A stretch of DNA of 64,000 nucleotides. Source: Aurantimonas sp. HBX-1. GTDB taxonomy: Bacteria; Pseudomonadota; Alphaproteobacteria; Rhizobiales; Rhizobiaceae. The notes beneath the pieces are model-generated. The model did no database searches. It saw only the letters and a list, made by a program, of their open reading frames with translations, and had not been told where the DNA came from. Below are positions 55,150-63,369 of the stretch, one piece after another; within the stretch, counting starts at the first letter, position 1, and each line of letters begins with the position of its first letter. The stretch covers positions 2,183,501 to 2,247,500 of the forward strand of contig NZ_CP090066.1 of assembly GCF_021391535.1 (NCBI RefSeq). The letters are read 5' to 3'. The translations under genes and the position numbers were made by a program.

Positions 55150-56213
55150 TGCATGCTTTCCGAGAGGTCTGTCGTTTCGCCCGACAGGCGATGGAACCTG
55201 TCGAGGTCGGCCTCGATCTTTTCGCGCAGCCCGTGCCGCGCCATGGCGTGTGCGAGGTCGATGGCGGCGGCGATGCCCTCCGGGCTGGCGCCGCCGTGGC
55301 TCTTGATGACGATGCCGTTGAGGCCGAGGAACACCCCGCCATTGACCTTGCTGGGATCCATCTTGTCCCGCAGCCGGTCGAACGCGCTCTTGGCCAGCAG
55401 ATAGCCGGCGCGCGCCAGCAGCGTCCGCGACATCGCCGCCCTCAGATAGGCGGCGATCTGGCGGGCCGTGCCCTCGGCGGTCTTCAGCGCGATATTGCCG
55501 GTGAAGCCCTCGGTCACCACGACGTCGACGATACCCTGGCCGAGATCGTCGCCTTCGACGAAGCCGTGATAGTGGATGCCCGGGATCGGCATCTCCTTGA
55601 GCAGCCGGCCGGCCTCGCGGATCTCGTCCTGGCCCTTGACCTCCTCGACGCCGATGTTCAGCAGCCCGACCGTCGGGCGCTCGAGGCCGAACAGCGCCCT
55701 CGCCATCGCCCCGCCCATCATCGAGAAGTCGATCAGCTGCTGCGCGTCGGCGCCGATCGTCGCGCCGACGTCGAGGACGATGCTCTCGCCCTTCAGCGTC
55801 GGCCAGATCGCCGCGATCGCCGGGCGCTCGATATTGGCCATGGTGCGCAGGCAGAACTTCGCCATCGCCATCAGCGCGCCGGTGTTGCCGGCGGAGACCG
55901 CGACGTCGGCCTCGCCCGTCTTCACCGCGTCGATGGCGCGCCACATCGACGATTTGTAACGGCCCTGACGCAGCGCCTGCGAGGGCTTGTCGTCCATGCG
56001 GATCGAGATCTCGCAGTGGTGGAAGACGGAGGCTGCCGCTAGTTCGGGATGCGCGTCGAGGACCGGCTGGACCGCGGCGCTCTCGCCGAACAGGACGAAT
56101 CGGGTGTCGGGGTGCCGGCTGAGCGCGATCGCAGCGCCGGCCAGAACCACCGCCGGCCCGTGATCGCCGCCCATCGCGTCGATCGAAATCGTGATGCCGG
56201 TGCTTGGAGTCAA
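55146..56213 (-). CDS. plsX: Phosphate acyltransferase PlsX
   Basis: A 355-residue peripheral membrane enzyme that converts acyl-ACP to acyl phosphate for phospholipid synthesis. ISIDAMGGDHGPAVVLAG at the N-terminus, AVSAGNTGALMAMA near residue 110 and VTEGFTGNIALKTAEGTA near residue 235 are the family signatures. ATG 56213 gives MTPSTGITISIDAMGGD. It is coupled to fabH downstream and follows the DUF177 gene by 85 bp. Confidence 0.97.
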   Translation of the reverse strand: MTPSTGITISIDAMGGDHGPAVVLAGAAIALSRHPDTRFVLFGESAAVQPVLDAHPELAAASVFHHCEISIRMDDKPSQALRQGRYKSSMWRAIDAVKTGEADVAVSAGNTGALMAMAKFCLRTMANIERPAIAAIWPTLKGESIVLDVGATIGADAQQLIDFSMMGGAMARALFGLERPTVGLLNIGVEEVKGQDEIREAGRLLKEMPIPGIHYHGFVEGDDLGQGIVDVVVTEGFTGNIALKTAEGTARQIAAYLRAAMSRTLLARAGYLLAKSAFDRLRDKMDPSKVNGGVFLGLNGIVIKSHGGASPEGIAAAIDLAHAMARHGLREKIEADLDRFHRLSGETTDLSESMQ

Positions 56214-56298
56214 CAGATTCTCGCTTTCCCGCGCTGCAGGACCGCGGCGCGGCGCGAAGATATCCGTTTACGCGAGAACGGCAACCGCCGATCGCCGG

Positions 56299-56877
56299 TC
56301 ATTTCCCGCCCTTTCCGTCCGGGGGGACGAGAGCCGAGAGCGCGCCGAAGGCGGATCGCCGCCCGGCATCCGGATCGGGATCGGTGTCCACCGCGCCGAA
56401 GCTTTCGCCCGGGGCGCGCGGATAGGGATCCAGCGCCAGCACCAGCGCCTCGACGATGTAGGGGCCGAGATCGATGCGATCGCCCTGGAAGACTTCCGGC
56501 GGATCGTCGCCTTCCGGATCGATGTGCAGCTCGTGCTCGCTGGGCGCCGCGGTCCGCGCGAGCTTCGAGCCCTCCGGCACGAAGACCGCCTTGAAAGGCT
56601 CGTCGACGGCGCGGTCGAGCGGCTCGAGACTGACGACGCTCTCCTGCTGCACTTGAGCGCGGATCGATCCCTCGACCAGGACGCCGTCGCGGCGCCAGGG
56701 CGTCGCGCGCAGATCGACCTTCAGCGCGCCCACCGCGGCGATACCGAGTTGCCCGGCAAGCGCCGCCCGCTCGCTGTCGCTTGCCTCGTAGCGGAGCTGC
56801 ATGCCGTCGCGCGGCAGCTTGATCGCCGAGATCTCGTAGCGAAGCGCCGGGACGTCGTCGTTGTCTGCGCGGTTCAT
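56299..56877 (-). CDS. DUF177 (YceD) family protein
   Basis: A 192-residue YceD-like protein. The central segment VLVEGSIRAQVQQESVVSLEPL corresponds to the C-R-x-V type strand of the family, although the first Cys is replaced here. DLGPYIVEALVLALDPYPRAPG is the conserved acidic end. Bacterial YceD is linked to 23S rRNA or ribosome assembly and in E. coli its gene precedes rpmF, which is not the case here. ATG 56877 overlaps the upstream stop as ATGA. Confidence 0.88.
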   Translation of the reverse strand: MNRADNDDVPALRYEISAIKLPRDGMQLRYEASDSERAALAGQLGIAAVGALKVDLRATPWRRDGVLVEGSIRAQVQQESVVSLEPLDRAVDEPFKAVFVPEGSKLARTAAPSEHELHIDPEGDDPPEVFQGDRIDLGPYIVEALVLALDPYPRAPGESFGAVDTDPDPDAGRRSAFGALSALVPPDGKGGK

Positions 56878-57404
56878 GTCGCTTCCTTCATCTCCAGCCG
56901 TCCGGCGAGAATCGCCGCCGCGGGCACCGTCCCGAGGCGGGCGACCGTCTCTCTCATGTAGGCTGCCAGGCGCCGCGACGCACCCTCCGGGGCATCGGTC
57001 GCCACCGCGCGGGGGCGAAGCGCGTCGGCGAGGAGGCCCCGGCCCGGTTCGGCATCGAGGGCCGGATCATAGGCCTTGACGCGTTCGTAGAAGATGCCCG
57101 CCAGCTTCCGCATCCGCTTCGGGACCGACGGGTCGCCGACGCCGAGTTCGCGGATCGAGCGGTCGATGTCGGCAATGAACCGGTCGACCACGTCCTGCGC
57201 GACCGGCCGGAGCGCGGGCTCATCGCGGCAGCGGCGAAGGAAGAGGAAGACGTGGATCGACAGCGCCTCGAACCGGCCCATGACGGTATCGGGAATGCCT
57301 GCCTCTTCGTAGAGAACCGGCTGGCGGGCGAGCACGACGAGATCGGCGTAGATCGCGTCGATGATTTCGCGATTCCGGCGGCCGGCTCGCAATCGGTGGA
57401 ACAT
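56874..57404 (-). CDS. Ubiquinol-cytochrome c chaperone (CBP3/UPF0174 family)
   Basis: A 176-residue helical protein with the UbiqCytC_chap pattern: PDTVMGRFEALSIHVFLFLR near residue 45, DVVDRFIADIDRSIRELGVG and MRKLAGIFYERVKAYD. Family members assist cytochrome b assembly of the bc1 complex. I start at ATG 57404 (MFHRLRAG); the frame extends 51 codons upstream with Cys/Arg-rich sequence that does not fit. It is coupled to DUF177 by ATGA and divergent from bamE. Confidence 0.92.
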   Translation of the reverse strand: MFHRLRAGRRNREIIDAIYADLVVLARQPVLYEEAGIPDTVMGRFEALSIHVFLFLRRCRDEPALRPVAQDVVDRFIADIDRSIRELGVGDPSVPKRMRKLAGIFYERVKAYDPALDAEPGRGLLADALRPRAVATDAPEGASRRLAAYMRETVARLGTVPAAAILAGRLEMKEAT

Positions 57405-57591
57405 GTCGGATGCCTCGTCTCTGTGGCAGGCGGTGCCACAGGCCTGCGTCGATTGCAACGCCGCCGAAGGTGCTTTACCTAGGCTCCGCGCCTGCTTCCG
57501 CCGGCAATCGAGGGATCTGCCGCGGGATTTCCGGCAGCGCCTCAGATTCGCCGCCAAGCGGTAGGCAGCTCAGACCGGTGGCCCAGGGAGC

Positions 57592-58074
57592 ATGATAAGC
57601 GTGAATAGTACCGTACGCCTGAAACGACCGCTGCTTGCCTCCGTCACCATCTCGGTCCTGCTCTCCCTCGGCGCCTGCACGACCGCGGAGGTGCTGAACC
57701 AGGGCTACATCGTCGACGAGCGCTCGCTCGAGCTGACGCCCGTCGGCTCCAGCCGCGAGCAGGTGCTGCTCGCACTCGGCTCGCCATCGACCACCGCGAC
57801 CTTCGACAACGAGGTCTTCTACTACATCTCCCAGAAGCGCGTCCGGCCGGTGGCCTTCATGGAGCCGCAGCTGGTCGACCAGCGCGTGCTGGCGGTCTAT
57901 TTCGACGGCGAGGGCCGCGTCTCGCGCATCGCCAATTACGGACTGCAGAACGGCGTGCTGTTCGACTTCATCTCGCGCACCACCCCGACCGGCGGCCGGG
58001 ATGCCTCGTTCCTCGGCCAGATCTTCACCGACACGACCAGCGGCGCGCCCGGCCCGCGCGTCCCGTCGCAATAA
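57592..58074 (+). CDS. bamE: BamE/OmlA outer-membrane assembly lipoprotein
   Basis: A 160-residue lipoprotein with a signal peptide that ends in SLGAC (lipobox, Cys29). The body contains GYIVDERSLELTPVGSSREQ and LALGSPSTT, the BamE pattern, then a beta-strand rich part FYYISQKRVRPVAF. It belongs to the BAM complex that inserts outer-membrane proteins. AGGGAG stands before ATG 57592; GTG 57601 is a nearby alternative. It is followed by a strong bidirectional terminator. Confidence 0.93.
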   Translation: MISVNSTVRLKRPLLASVTISVLLSLGACTTAEVLNQGYIVDERSLELTPVGSSREQVLLALGSPSTTATFDNEVFYYISQKRVRPVAFMEPQLVDQRVLAVYFDGEGRVSRIANYGLQNGVLFDFISRTTPTGGRDASFLGQIFTDTTSGAPGPRVPSQ

Positions 58075-58093
58075 CGCGTCTTTCGGGACGGAC

Positions 58094-58129
58094 AAAAAAG
58101 GCCCCGCGAGCATCTCGCGGGGCCTTTTT
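58094..58129. terminator. Bidirectional terminator between bamE and hppA
   Basis: An 11-bp stem (GGCCCCGCGAG and its complement) with a 3-base loop is flanked by six A on the left and five T on the right, so it can end both the plus-strand bamE transcript and the minus-strand hppA transcript. Confidence 0.95.
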
Positions 58130-58147
58130 CATGGGCGGAAATCGCGC

Positions 58148-60298
58148 TCAGGAATGGGCGAGCACAGCCAGGAGCAGAAGCGCGACGATGTTGGTGATCT
58201 TGATGGCCGGGTTCACCGCGGGCCCGGCGGTGTCCTTGTAGGGATCGCCGACCGTGTCGCCGGTTACCGAGGCCTTGTGCGCCTCCGACCCCTTCATGTG
58301 CCGGACGCCCGCCGAATCGACGAAGCCGTCCTCGAAGGACTTCTTGGCGTTGTCCCAGGCGCCGCCGCCCGAGGTCATCGAGATGGCGACGAACAGGCCG
58401 GTGACGATGACGCCGAGCAGCATCGCGCCGACCGCCGAGAAGGCCTGGCTCTTGTCGGCGATCAGCAGCACGGCGAAGTAGACGACCACCGGGGCCAGCA
58501 CCGGCAGCAGCGATGGAACGATCATCTCCTTGATCGCCGCCTTGGTGAGCAGGTCCACCGCCCGCGCGTAATTCGGCTTGGAGGTGCCGGCCATGATGCC
58601 CGGATCCTCGCGGAACTGCTTGCGCACTTCCTCGACGATGGCGCCCGCGGCCCGGCCGACGGCGGTCATCGCGATGCCACCGAACAGGAACGGGATGAGG
58701 CCACCGAGCAGCAGGCCGACCACCACATACGGGTTGCTGAGGGCGAAATCGGGCTGCACGTCGCGGAAATATTCGTAGCCATTGCCGGTCTGGGCCTGGG
58801 CGACGAAATACTGCAGGTCATAGTTGTAGGCGGCGAACAGGACGAGTGCGCCGAGGCCCGCCGATCCGATCGCATAGCCTTTGGTCACCGCCTTGGTGGT
58901 GTTGCCGACCGCGTCGAGCGCGTCGGTGGAGCGGCGGACGTCGGCGGGCAGGCCCGCCATCTCGGCGATGCCGCCGGCGTTGTCGGTCACCGGTCCGAAG
59001 GCGTCGAGGGCGATGATCATGCCGGCAATGCCGAGCATCGCGGTCACCGCGATGGCGGTCCCGTAGAGGCCGGCGAGTTGGAAGGTCGAGATGATGCCGC
59101 CGACGATGACGATGGTCGGCAGCGCGGTGGACTCCAGCGAGACGGCCAGGCCCTGGATGACGTTGGTGCCGTGGCCGGTGACCGAGGCCTGGCTGATCGA
59201 GCGCACCGGCCGGAAGCCGATGCCGGTGTAGAACTCGGTGATCCAGACGATCAGGCCGGTGACCACGAGGCCGATCACCCCGCAGATGAACAGGTTGAGA
59301 CCGTTGATCGTCAGGCCCGCCGCGGACTGGCCGATGTCGCCGAAGCCGATCGTCCCCCAGGTCGCGGCCGCGAGGCCGACGATCGACAGCAGCGTCGTCG
59401 CCCAGAGGCCCTTGTAGAGGGCGCCCATGATCGAGCCGTTGGAGCCGAGGCGCACGAAGAACGTTCCGGCGATGGAGGTGACGATGCAGGCGCCGCCGAT
59501 GGCCAGAGGGTAGACCATGGCGCTCTCGATGATGTCCGTGCCGGCGAAGAAGATCGCCCCCAGCACCATCGTCGCGACGATCGTCACCGCATAGGTCTCG
59601 AACAGGTCGGCGGCCATGCCGGCGCAGTCGCCGACATTGTCGCCGACATTGTCGGCGATGGTGGCCGGATTGCGCGGGTCGTCCTCGGGAATGCCCGCCT
59701 CGACCTTGCCGACGAGGTCGCCGCCGACATCGGCACCCTTGGTGAAGATGCCGCCGCCGAGCCGCGCGAAGATCGAGATCAGCGAGGCGCCGAAGCCGAG
59801 CGAGACGAGCGCGTCGATGACCGTGCGGTCGGACGCCGCGAAGCCGAGCTGCACCGTGAGGACGTAGAAATAGACGGTGACGCCGAGCAGCGCGAGGCCG
59901 GCCACCAGCATGCCGGTGATGGCGCCGGACTTGAAGGCGATGCCGAGGCCGAGCGCCAGCGAGCGCGACGCGGCCTGGGCGGTGCGCACGTTGGCGCGGA
60001 CCGAAACGTTCATGCCGATGAAGCCGGCAAGGCCGGAGAGGATCGCGCCGATGGCGAAGCCCGCCGCCGCGTAGAGGGAGAGCAGGAACCACGTGAGCAC
60101 GAAGACCACCGCACCGACGATGGCGATGGTGGTGTACTGGCGCGCCAGATAGGCCTGCGCGCCCTCGCGGATGGCGGCGGCGATCTCCCGCATCCGGGCG
60201 TTGCCCTGGTCGGCCGAGAGTACGGAGCTGGTCGCCCATATCGCGTAGGCGATCGCCAGCAGGCCGCAGATGGCCACGACAATGAGAATTGTTGGCAT
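58148..60298 (-). CDS. hppA: Membrane-bound proton-pumping pyrophosphatase (K+-independent type)
   Basis: A 716-residue H+-PPase with about 16 hydrophobic helices. It couples pyrophosphate cleavage to proton export into the periplasm. The substrate-binding acid clusters are FTKGADVGGDLVGKVEAGIP, DNVGDNVGDCAGM and DAFGPVTDNAGG, with DTVGDPYKDTAGPAVN near the C-terminus. In GNTTKAVTKG the residue at the K+-deciding position is Lys (about residue 469), as in K+-independent enzymes; K+-dependent ones have Ala there. ATG 60298 begins MPTILIVVAICG. Confidence 0.97.
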   Translation of the reverse strand: MPTILIVVAICGLLAIAYAIWATSSVLSADQGNARMREIAAAIREGAQAYLARQYTTIAIVGAVVFVLTWFLLSLYAAAGFAIGAILSGLAGFIGMNVSVRANVRTAQAASRSLALGLGIAFKSGAITGMLVAGLALLGVTVYFYVLTVQLGFAASDRTVIDALVSLGFGASLISIFARLGGGIFTKGADVGGDLVGKVEAGIPEDDPRNPATIADNVGDNVGDCAGMAADLFETYAVTIVATMVLGAIFFAGTDIIESAMVYPLAIGGACIVTSIAGTFFVRLGSNGSIMGALYKGLWATTLLSIVGLAAATWGTIGFGDIGQSAAGLTINGLNLFICGVIGLVVTGLIVWITEFYTGIGFRPVRSISQASVTGHGTNVIQGLAVSLESTALPTIVIVGGIISTFQLAGLYGTAIAVTAMLGIAGMIIALDAFGPVTDNAGGIAEMAGLPADVRRSTDALDAVGNTTKAVTKGYAIGSAGLGALVLFAAYNYDLQYFVAQAQTGNGYEYFRDVQPDFALSNPYVVVGLLLGGLIPFLFGGIAMTAVGRAAGAIVEEVRKQFREDPGIMAGTSKPNYARAVDLLTKAAIKEMIVPSLLPVLAPVVVYFAVLLIADKSQAFSAVGAMLLGVIVTGLFVAISMTSGGGAWDNAKKSFEDGFVDSAGVRHMKGSEAHKASVTGDTVGDPYKDTAGPAVNPAIKITNIVALLLLAVLAHS

Positions 60299-60395
60299 GC
60301 TGTCCCCTCACCTGTGCACCTGGCGCGGAGCGCCGGCGCATCCCCTTTACTGCTTGCTCCGCGGTAGGCTCCCCCCGCCCCCGGACAGCGTGAGG

Positions 60396-60421
60396 CTATA
60401 GGAAGGCCGAATGCCGTCAAG
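60396..60421 (-). promoter_or_regulatory. Candidate hppA promoter with short spacer
   Basis: On the minus strand CTTGAC (60421-60416) and CTATAG (60401-60396) both match the alphaproteobacterial consensus, but only 14 bp separate them instead of 17. It lies about 98 bp before hppA. The short spacer lowers confidence. Confidence 0.35.
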
Positions 60422-60444
60422 CAGTCAGATAGGTGGCGCGGGAT

Positions 60445-61668
60445 TCAACCCTCGGCGGCAATCCTGCGGCCGCGGATCGCCTGCAGCGCGAGGGCGGCAA
60501 GGCATGTGGCGACGACCGGGAAGACGACGAGATTCATGGTTTCCCAGCCGGCCGCGACGTAGATTCGGCCCGACAGCAGCGAGGCGGCGGCAACGCAGCC
60601 GAACAGCAGCAGGTCGTGCAGGCCCTGCGTCTTGTTCTTCTCGGACGGGCGGTAGGTCTCGGCGACCATCGCCGTCGCGCCGATGAAGCCGAAGTTCCAG
60701 CCGAGCCCCAGGAGGACGAGGCCGAGCCAGAAATTCCAGACCGCCAGGCCGGACAGCGAGACGGCGGCGCTGGCGGCGAGCAGCAGCATGCCGGTGGCGA
60801 CGATCCGGGCCTTGCCGAAGCGCGCGATCAGCCGCCCGGTGAAGAAGCTCGGGCCGAACATTGCCAGCACGTGCCACTGGATGCCGAGCACGCTGACGTC
60901 GCGCGACAGGCCGCAGCCGACCATCGCCAGCGGCGCGCCGGTCATCACGAAGCTCATCGTCGCATAGGTGCCGACGCCGCAGAGGAGCCCGACGAGGAAG
61001 CGCGGCTGCCCGGCGATCTGCGCCAGGGGCCGCGGCGGGACCACGTCGGCGACGGAATCCTCACTCGAGGCCGCGGGCACGCGCAGGAAGCTCAGCACTC
61101 CGGCCCCGACGAGGCCCAGCGCCGCCAGGGCGAAGAAGGCGCCCGCGAACTCCACCGGGAAGAACAGCCCGTCGGTGAAGCGGACCGCCTGCGGCCCGAT
61201 CACCGCGGCGAAGATGCCGCCGGCGAGGACGATCCCGATGGCTCGCGGCTGATAGGTGCGCGGTGCCCCGTCGGCCGCGGCGAACCGGTATTGCTGGGTG
61301 AACGAGCCGCCGGCACCGACGACGAGCATCGACAGGGCGAACAGCCAGAAGTTCGATTGGAACAGCGCCAGCGCGGCAGAGAGCGCGCCCGCCGACATGA
61401 CCAGCGACCCGGCGACGAAGCCGTAGCGGCGGCCGATGGCCCGCATCAGGGCGGCGGCGGGAACGGCGCCCAGCGCAACGCCCAGATTGTAGCCGGTGAC
61501 CGGCAGTGTCGCGAGGGACTTGTCGGCAAGCAGCAGCCAGTAGCCGGCGAGGCCGCCGATGGAGATGGCGACCGGTCCCGCCGATCCGACCACCGCCTGC
61601 GCCGTCGCCAGCACCAGCGCGTTGCGCCGCGCCGCGCGTTCCGCACCGGGCAGCGCGGCGGCGCTCAT
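60445..61668 (-). CDS. Major facilitator superfamily transporter
   Basis: A 407-residue MFS protein with twelve predicted helices. RRYGFVAGSLVMSAGAL and FGKARIVATGMLLLA correspond to the two loop 2-3 type repeats, and SFTQQYRFAAADGAP resembles loops of YbfB/NarK-like sugar or drug exporters. Its ATG at 61668 shares a base with the nusB stop (TGATG), so it is translated as the tail of the riboflavin-nusB operon. The substrate is not known; riboflavin export or import is one idea from context only. Confidence 0.88.
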   Translation of the reverse strand: MSAAALPGAERAARRNALVLATAQAVVGSAGPVAISIGGLAGYWLLLADKSLATLPVTGYNLGVALGAVPAAALMRAIGRRYGFVAGSLVMSAGALSAALALFQSNFWLFALSMLVVGAGGSFTQQYRFAAADGAPRTYQPRAIGIVLAGGIFAAVIGPQAVRFTDGLFFPVEFAGAFFALAALGLVGAGVLSFLRVPAASSEDSVADVVPPRPLAQIAGQPRFLVGLLCGVGTYATMSFVMTGAPLAMVGCGLSRDVSVLGIQWHVLAMFGPSFFTGRLIARFGKARIVATGMLLLAASAAVSLSGLAVWNFWLGLVLLGLGWNFGFIGATAMVAETYRPSEKNKTQGLHDLLLFGCVAAASLLSGRIYVAAGWETMNLVVFPVVATCLAALALQAIRGRRIAAEG

Positions 61669-62165
61669 CAGTCGCGTCCCTTGCCCTCGCCGCGCTCGGC
61701 CCGGGCGATCCGATCGAGAACCGCGTTGACGAGCTTCGGCTCTTCCTCGTTGTAGAAGGCCTTGGCGACGTCGACATATTCGGAGACGATCACCGCGACC
61801 GGCACGTCCTTGCGGGCGGACAACTCGTAGCAGCCGGCCCGCAGGATCGCCCGCAGCGTAGTGTCGAGACGCGACAGCGGCCAGTCGGTCGGCAGCGAGG
61901 CGTGGATCAGCGGGTCGATGCTCTTCTGGGCGCGCACGACGCCGGAGACGACATCGCGGAACCAGGCGGCGTCGGCGTCGCGATAGGTCTCGCCGTCGAT
62001 CTCCTGGCCGAGGCGGAAGCTCTCGTACTCGGCGACGGTCTCCAAGAGGCCGGTGCCGCCGACATCCATCTGGTAGAGCGCCTGCACGGCGGCAAGTCGC
62101 GCCGCGCCGCGCTTGTTGGCCTGCTTGACGGGACGCGGTTGCGGTTCGGTGTCGGCCATCGCCAT
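61668..62165 (-). CDS. nusB: Transcription antitermination protein NusB
   Basis: A 165-residue all-helical NusB that binds boxA RNA with NusE for rRNA antitermination. KRGAARLAAVQALYQMDVGG opens the fold, LRAILRAGCYEL and PVAVIVSEYVDVAKAFYNEE, followed by NAVLDRIAR, are conserved. ATG 62165 overlaps the ribH stop (TGATG); a second ATG two codons later is possible. NusB after ribH is a common alphaproteobacterial order. Confidence 0.96.
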   Translation of the reverse strand: MAMADTEPQPRPVKQANKRGAARLAAVQALYQMDVGGTGLLETVAEYESFRLGQEIDGETYRDADAAWFRDVVSGVVRAQKSIDPLIHASLPTDWPLSRLDTTLRAILRAGCYELSARKDVPVAVIVSEYVDVAKAFYNEEEPKLVNAVLDRIARAERGEGKGRD

Positions 62166-62614
62166 CAGGCTCCCAGCCGGTCGCGCAGCGCGATCATCGC
62201 CAAAGCGGTGCGGGCCGCGGCGCCGCCCTTGTCCTTGCGCTTCGGATCGGCGCGCTCGAGCGCCTGCTCCTCGTTCTCGACGGTCAGGATGCCGTTGCCG
62301 ATCGCGAGGTTCTCCTCGACCGACAGCGCCATCAGCGCGCGGGCGGATTCACCCGCGACGATCTCGAAATGGTAGGTCTCGCCGCGGATGACGCAGCCGA
62401 GGACGACATAGCCGTCATACTCGTTCTCGCCCTCGTCGGCGCCGGTCAGCGCGTAGCCGACCGCCGCCGGCGCTTCCAGCGCGCCCGGGACGGTGACGAC
62501 CTCGTAGGTGGCGCCGGCGTCGTCGAGCGCAGCCTTCGCCCCCTCCAGCAGCAGATTGCCGATGTGGTCGTAGAAGCGTGCCTCGACGATGAGGATGTGC
62601 GGCGTTGCGGCCAT
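62165..62614 (-). CDS. ribH: 6,7-dimethyl-8-ribityllumazine synthase
   Basis: A 149-residue lumazine synthase that condenses the pyrimidine intermediate with dihydroxybutanone phosphate. EARFYDHIGNLLLEGA and VPGALEAPAAVGYAL shape the active site; in YVVLGCVIRGETYHFEIV the His and Arg are catalytic. The length is typical. It is 137 bp downstream of ribE, with a large hairpin between them, and coupled to nusB. Confidence 0.97.
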   Translation of the reverse strand: MAATPHILIVEARFYDHIGNLLLEGAKAALDDAGATYEVVTVPGALEAPAAVGYALTGADEGENEYDGYVVLGCVIRGETYHFEIVAGESARALMALSVEENLAIGNGILTVENEEQALERADPKRKDKGGAAARTALAMIALRDRLGA

Positions 62615-62654
62615 TATCTATTCCTTCGTGGCGGTCGACGCGGCAACGCCAGCC

Positions 62655-62693
62655 GGGTGGACCCGCAAGGACGGCCCCGTCGCGGGTCCACCC
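62655..62693 (-). other. Perfect 12-bp hairpin between ribE and ribH
   Basis: GGGTGGACCCGC is exactly complementary to GCGGGTCCACCC with a 15-base loop between. It stands within the transcript between two riboflavin genes and has no T-run, so it is not a simple terminator. It may set relative expression or protect an mRNA end. Confidence 0.6.
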
Positions 62694-62751
62694 ACCCGCC
62701 CGCTCTGGCTGATGCTCGCTTGTCCGAATGGGCCGGCGGCGGTCGGTTCGC

Positions 62752-63369
62752 TCAAGAAGCGGCCGGGTGCGCGCCGAACAGGCGCTCGGCATAGCGCGCA
62801 ATCTGGTCGACCTCAAGGTTGACGACGTCGCCGACCTGCCGATCCTTCCAGGTCGTCACGTCCAGCGAATGCCGGATCAGGAGCACGTCGAAGCGGTCGT
62901 CCTCGACGGAATTGACGGTGAGCGAGGTGCCGTCCAGGCAGACCGAGCCCTTGCGGGCGATGAAGCGCTTCTCGTCGGGCCCGGCCCGCAGCCGGAAACG
63001 CGTGGCGTCCCCCTCCGCCTCCATCGCGACGATCTCGGCGAGTCCGTCGACATGGCCGGACACGAGATGGCCGCCGATCTCGTCGCCGATCTTCAGGGAC
63101 CGCTCGAGATTGATCGCGGTGCCCTCCTCCCACAGGCCGGCAGTGGTCAGGCGCAGTGCTTCCTCCCAGGCCTCGACCTCGAACCAGCGCCGGTCTTCGT
63201 CCGCCTGCGGCAAGGCAGTGACCGTGAGACAGACGCCGGAGCAGGCGATCGAGGCGCCGATATCGATGGAGGCGGTGTCGTAGGCGGTGCCGATGCGGAA
63301 GCGGCGGCCCTCGTCCAGCGGCTCGACGCGCTCGATGCGACCGACGTCGGTGATGAGTCCGGTGAACAT
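62752..63369 (-). CDS. ribE: Riboflavin synthase alpha chain
   Basis: A 205-residue riboflavin synthase built of two lumazine-binding repeats. The first begins MFTGLITDVGRIERV and contains SIACSGVCLTVT; the second begins after GGHLVSGHVDGLAEI and contains CLDGTSLTVNSV. The conserved Cys and Ser residues for ring-opening lie in these. ATG 63369 overlaps the ribD stop (TGATG). Dismutation of two lumazines gives riboflavin. Confidence 0.97.
   Translation of the reverse strand: MFTGLITDVGRIERVEPLDEGRRFRIGTAYDTASIDIGASIACSGVCLTVTALPQADEDRRWFEVEAWEEALRLTTAGLWEEGTAINLERSLKIGDEIGGHLVSGHVDGLAEIVAMEAEGDATRFRLRAGPDEKRFIARKGSVCLDGTSLTVNSVEDDRFDVLLIRHSLDVTTWKDRQVGDVVNLEVDQIARYAERLFGAHPAAS

Noticed and set aside
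62615..62751. FMN riboswitch in the ribE-ribH gap
   Set aside because: The conserved RFN sequence blocks are absent. The gap holds one simple hairpin, and an FMN element would be expected upstream of ribD, outside the window.
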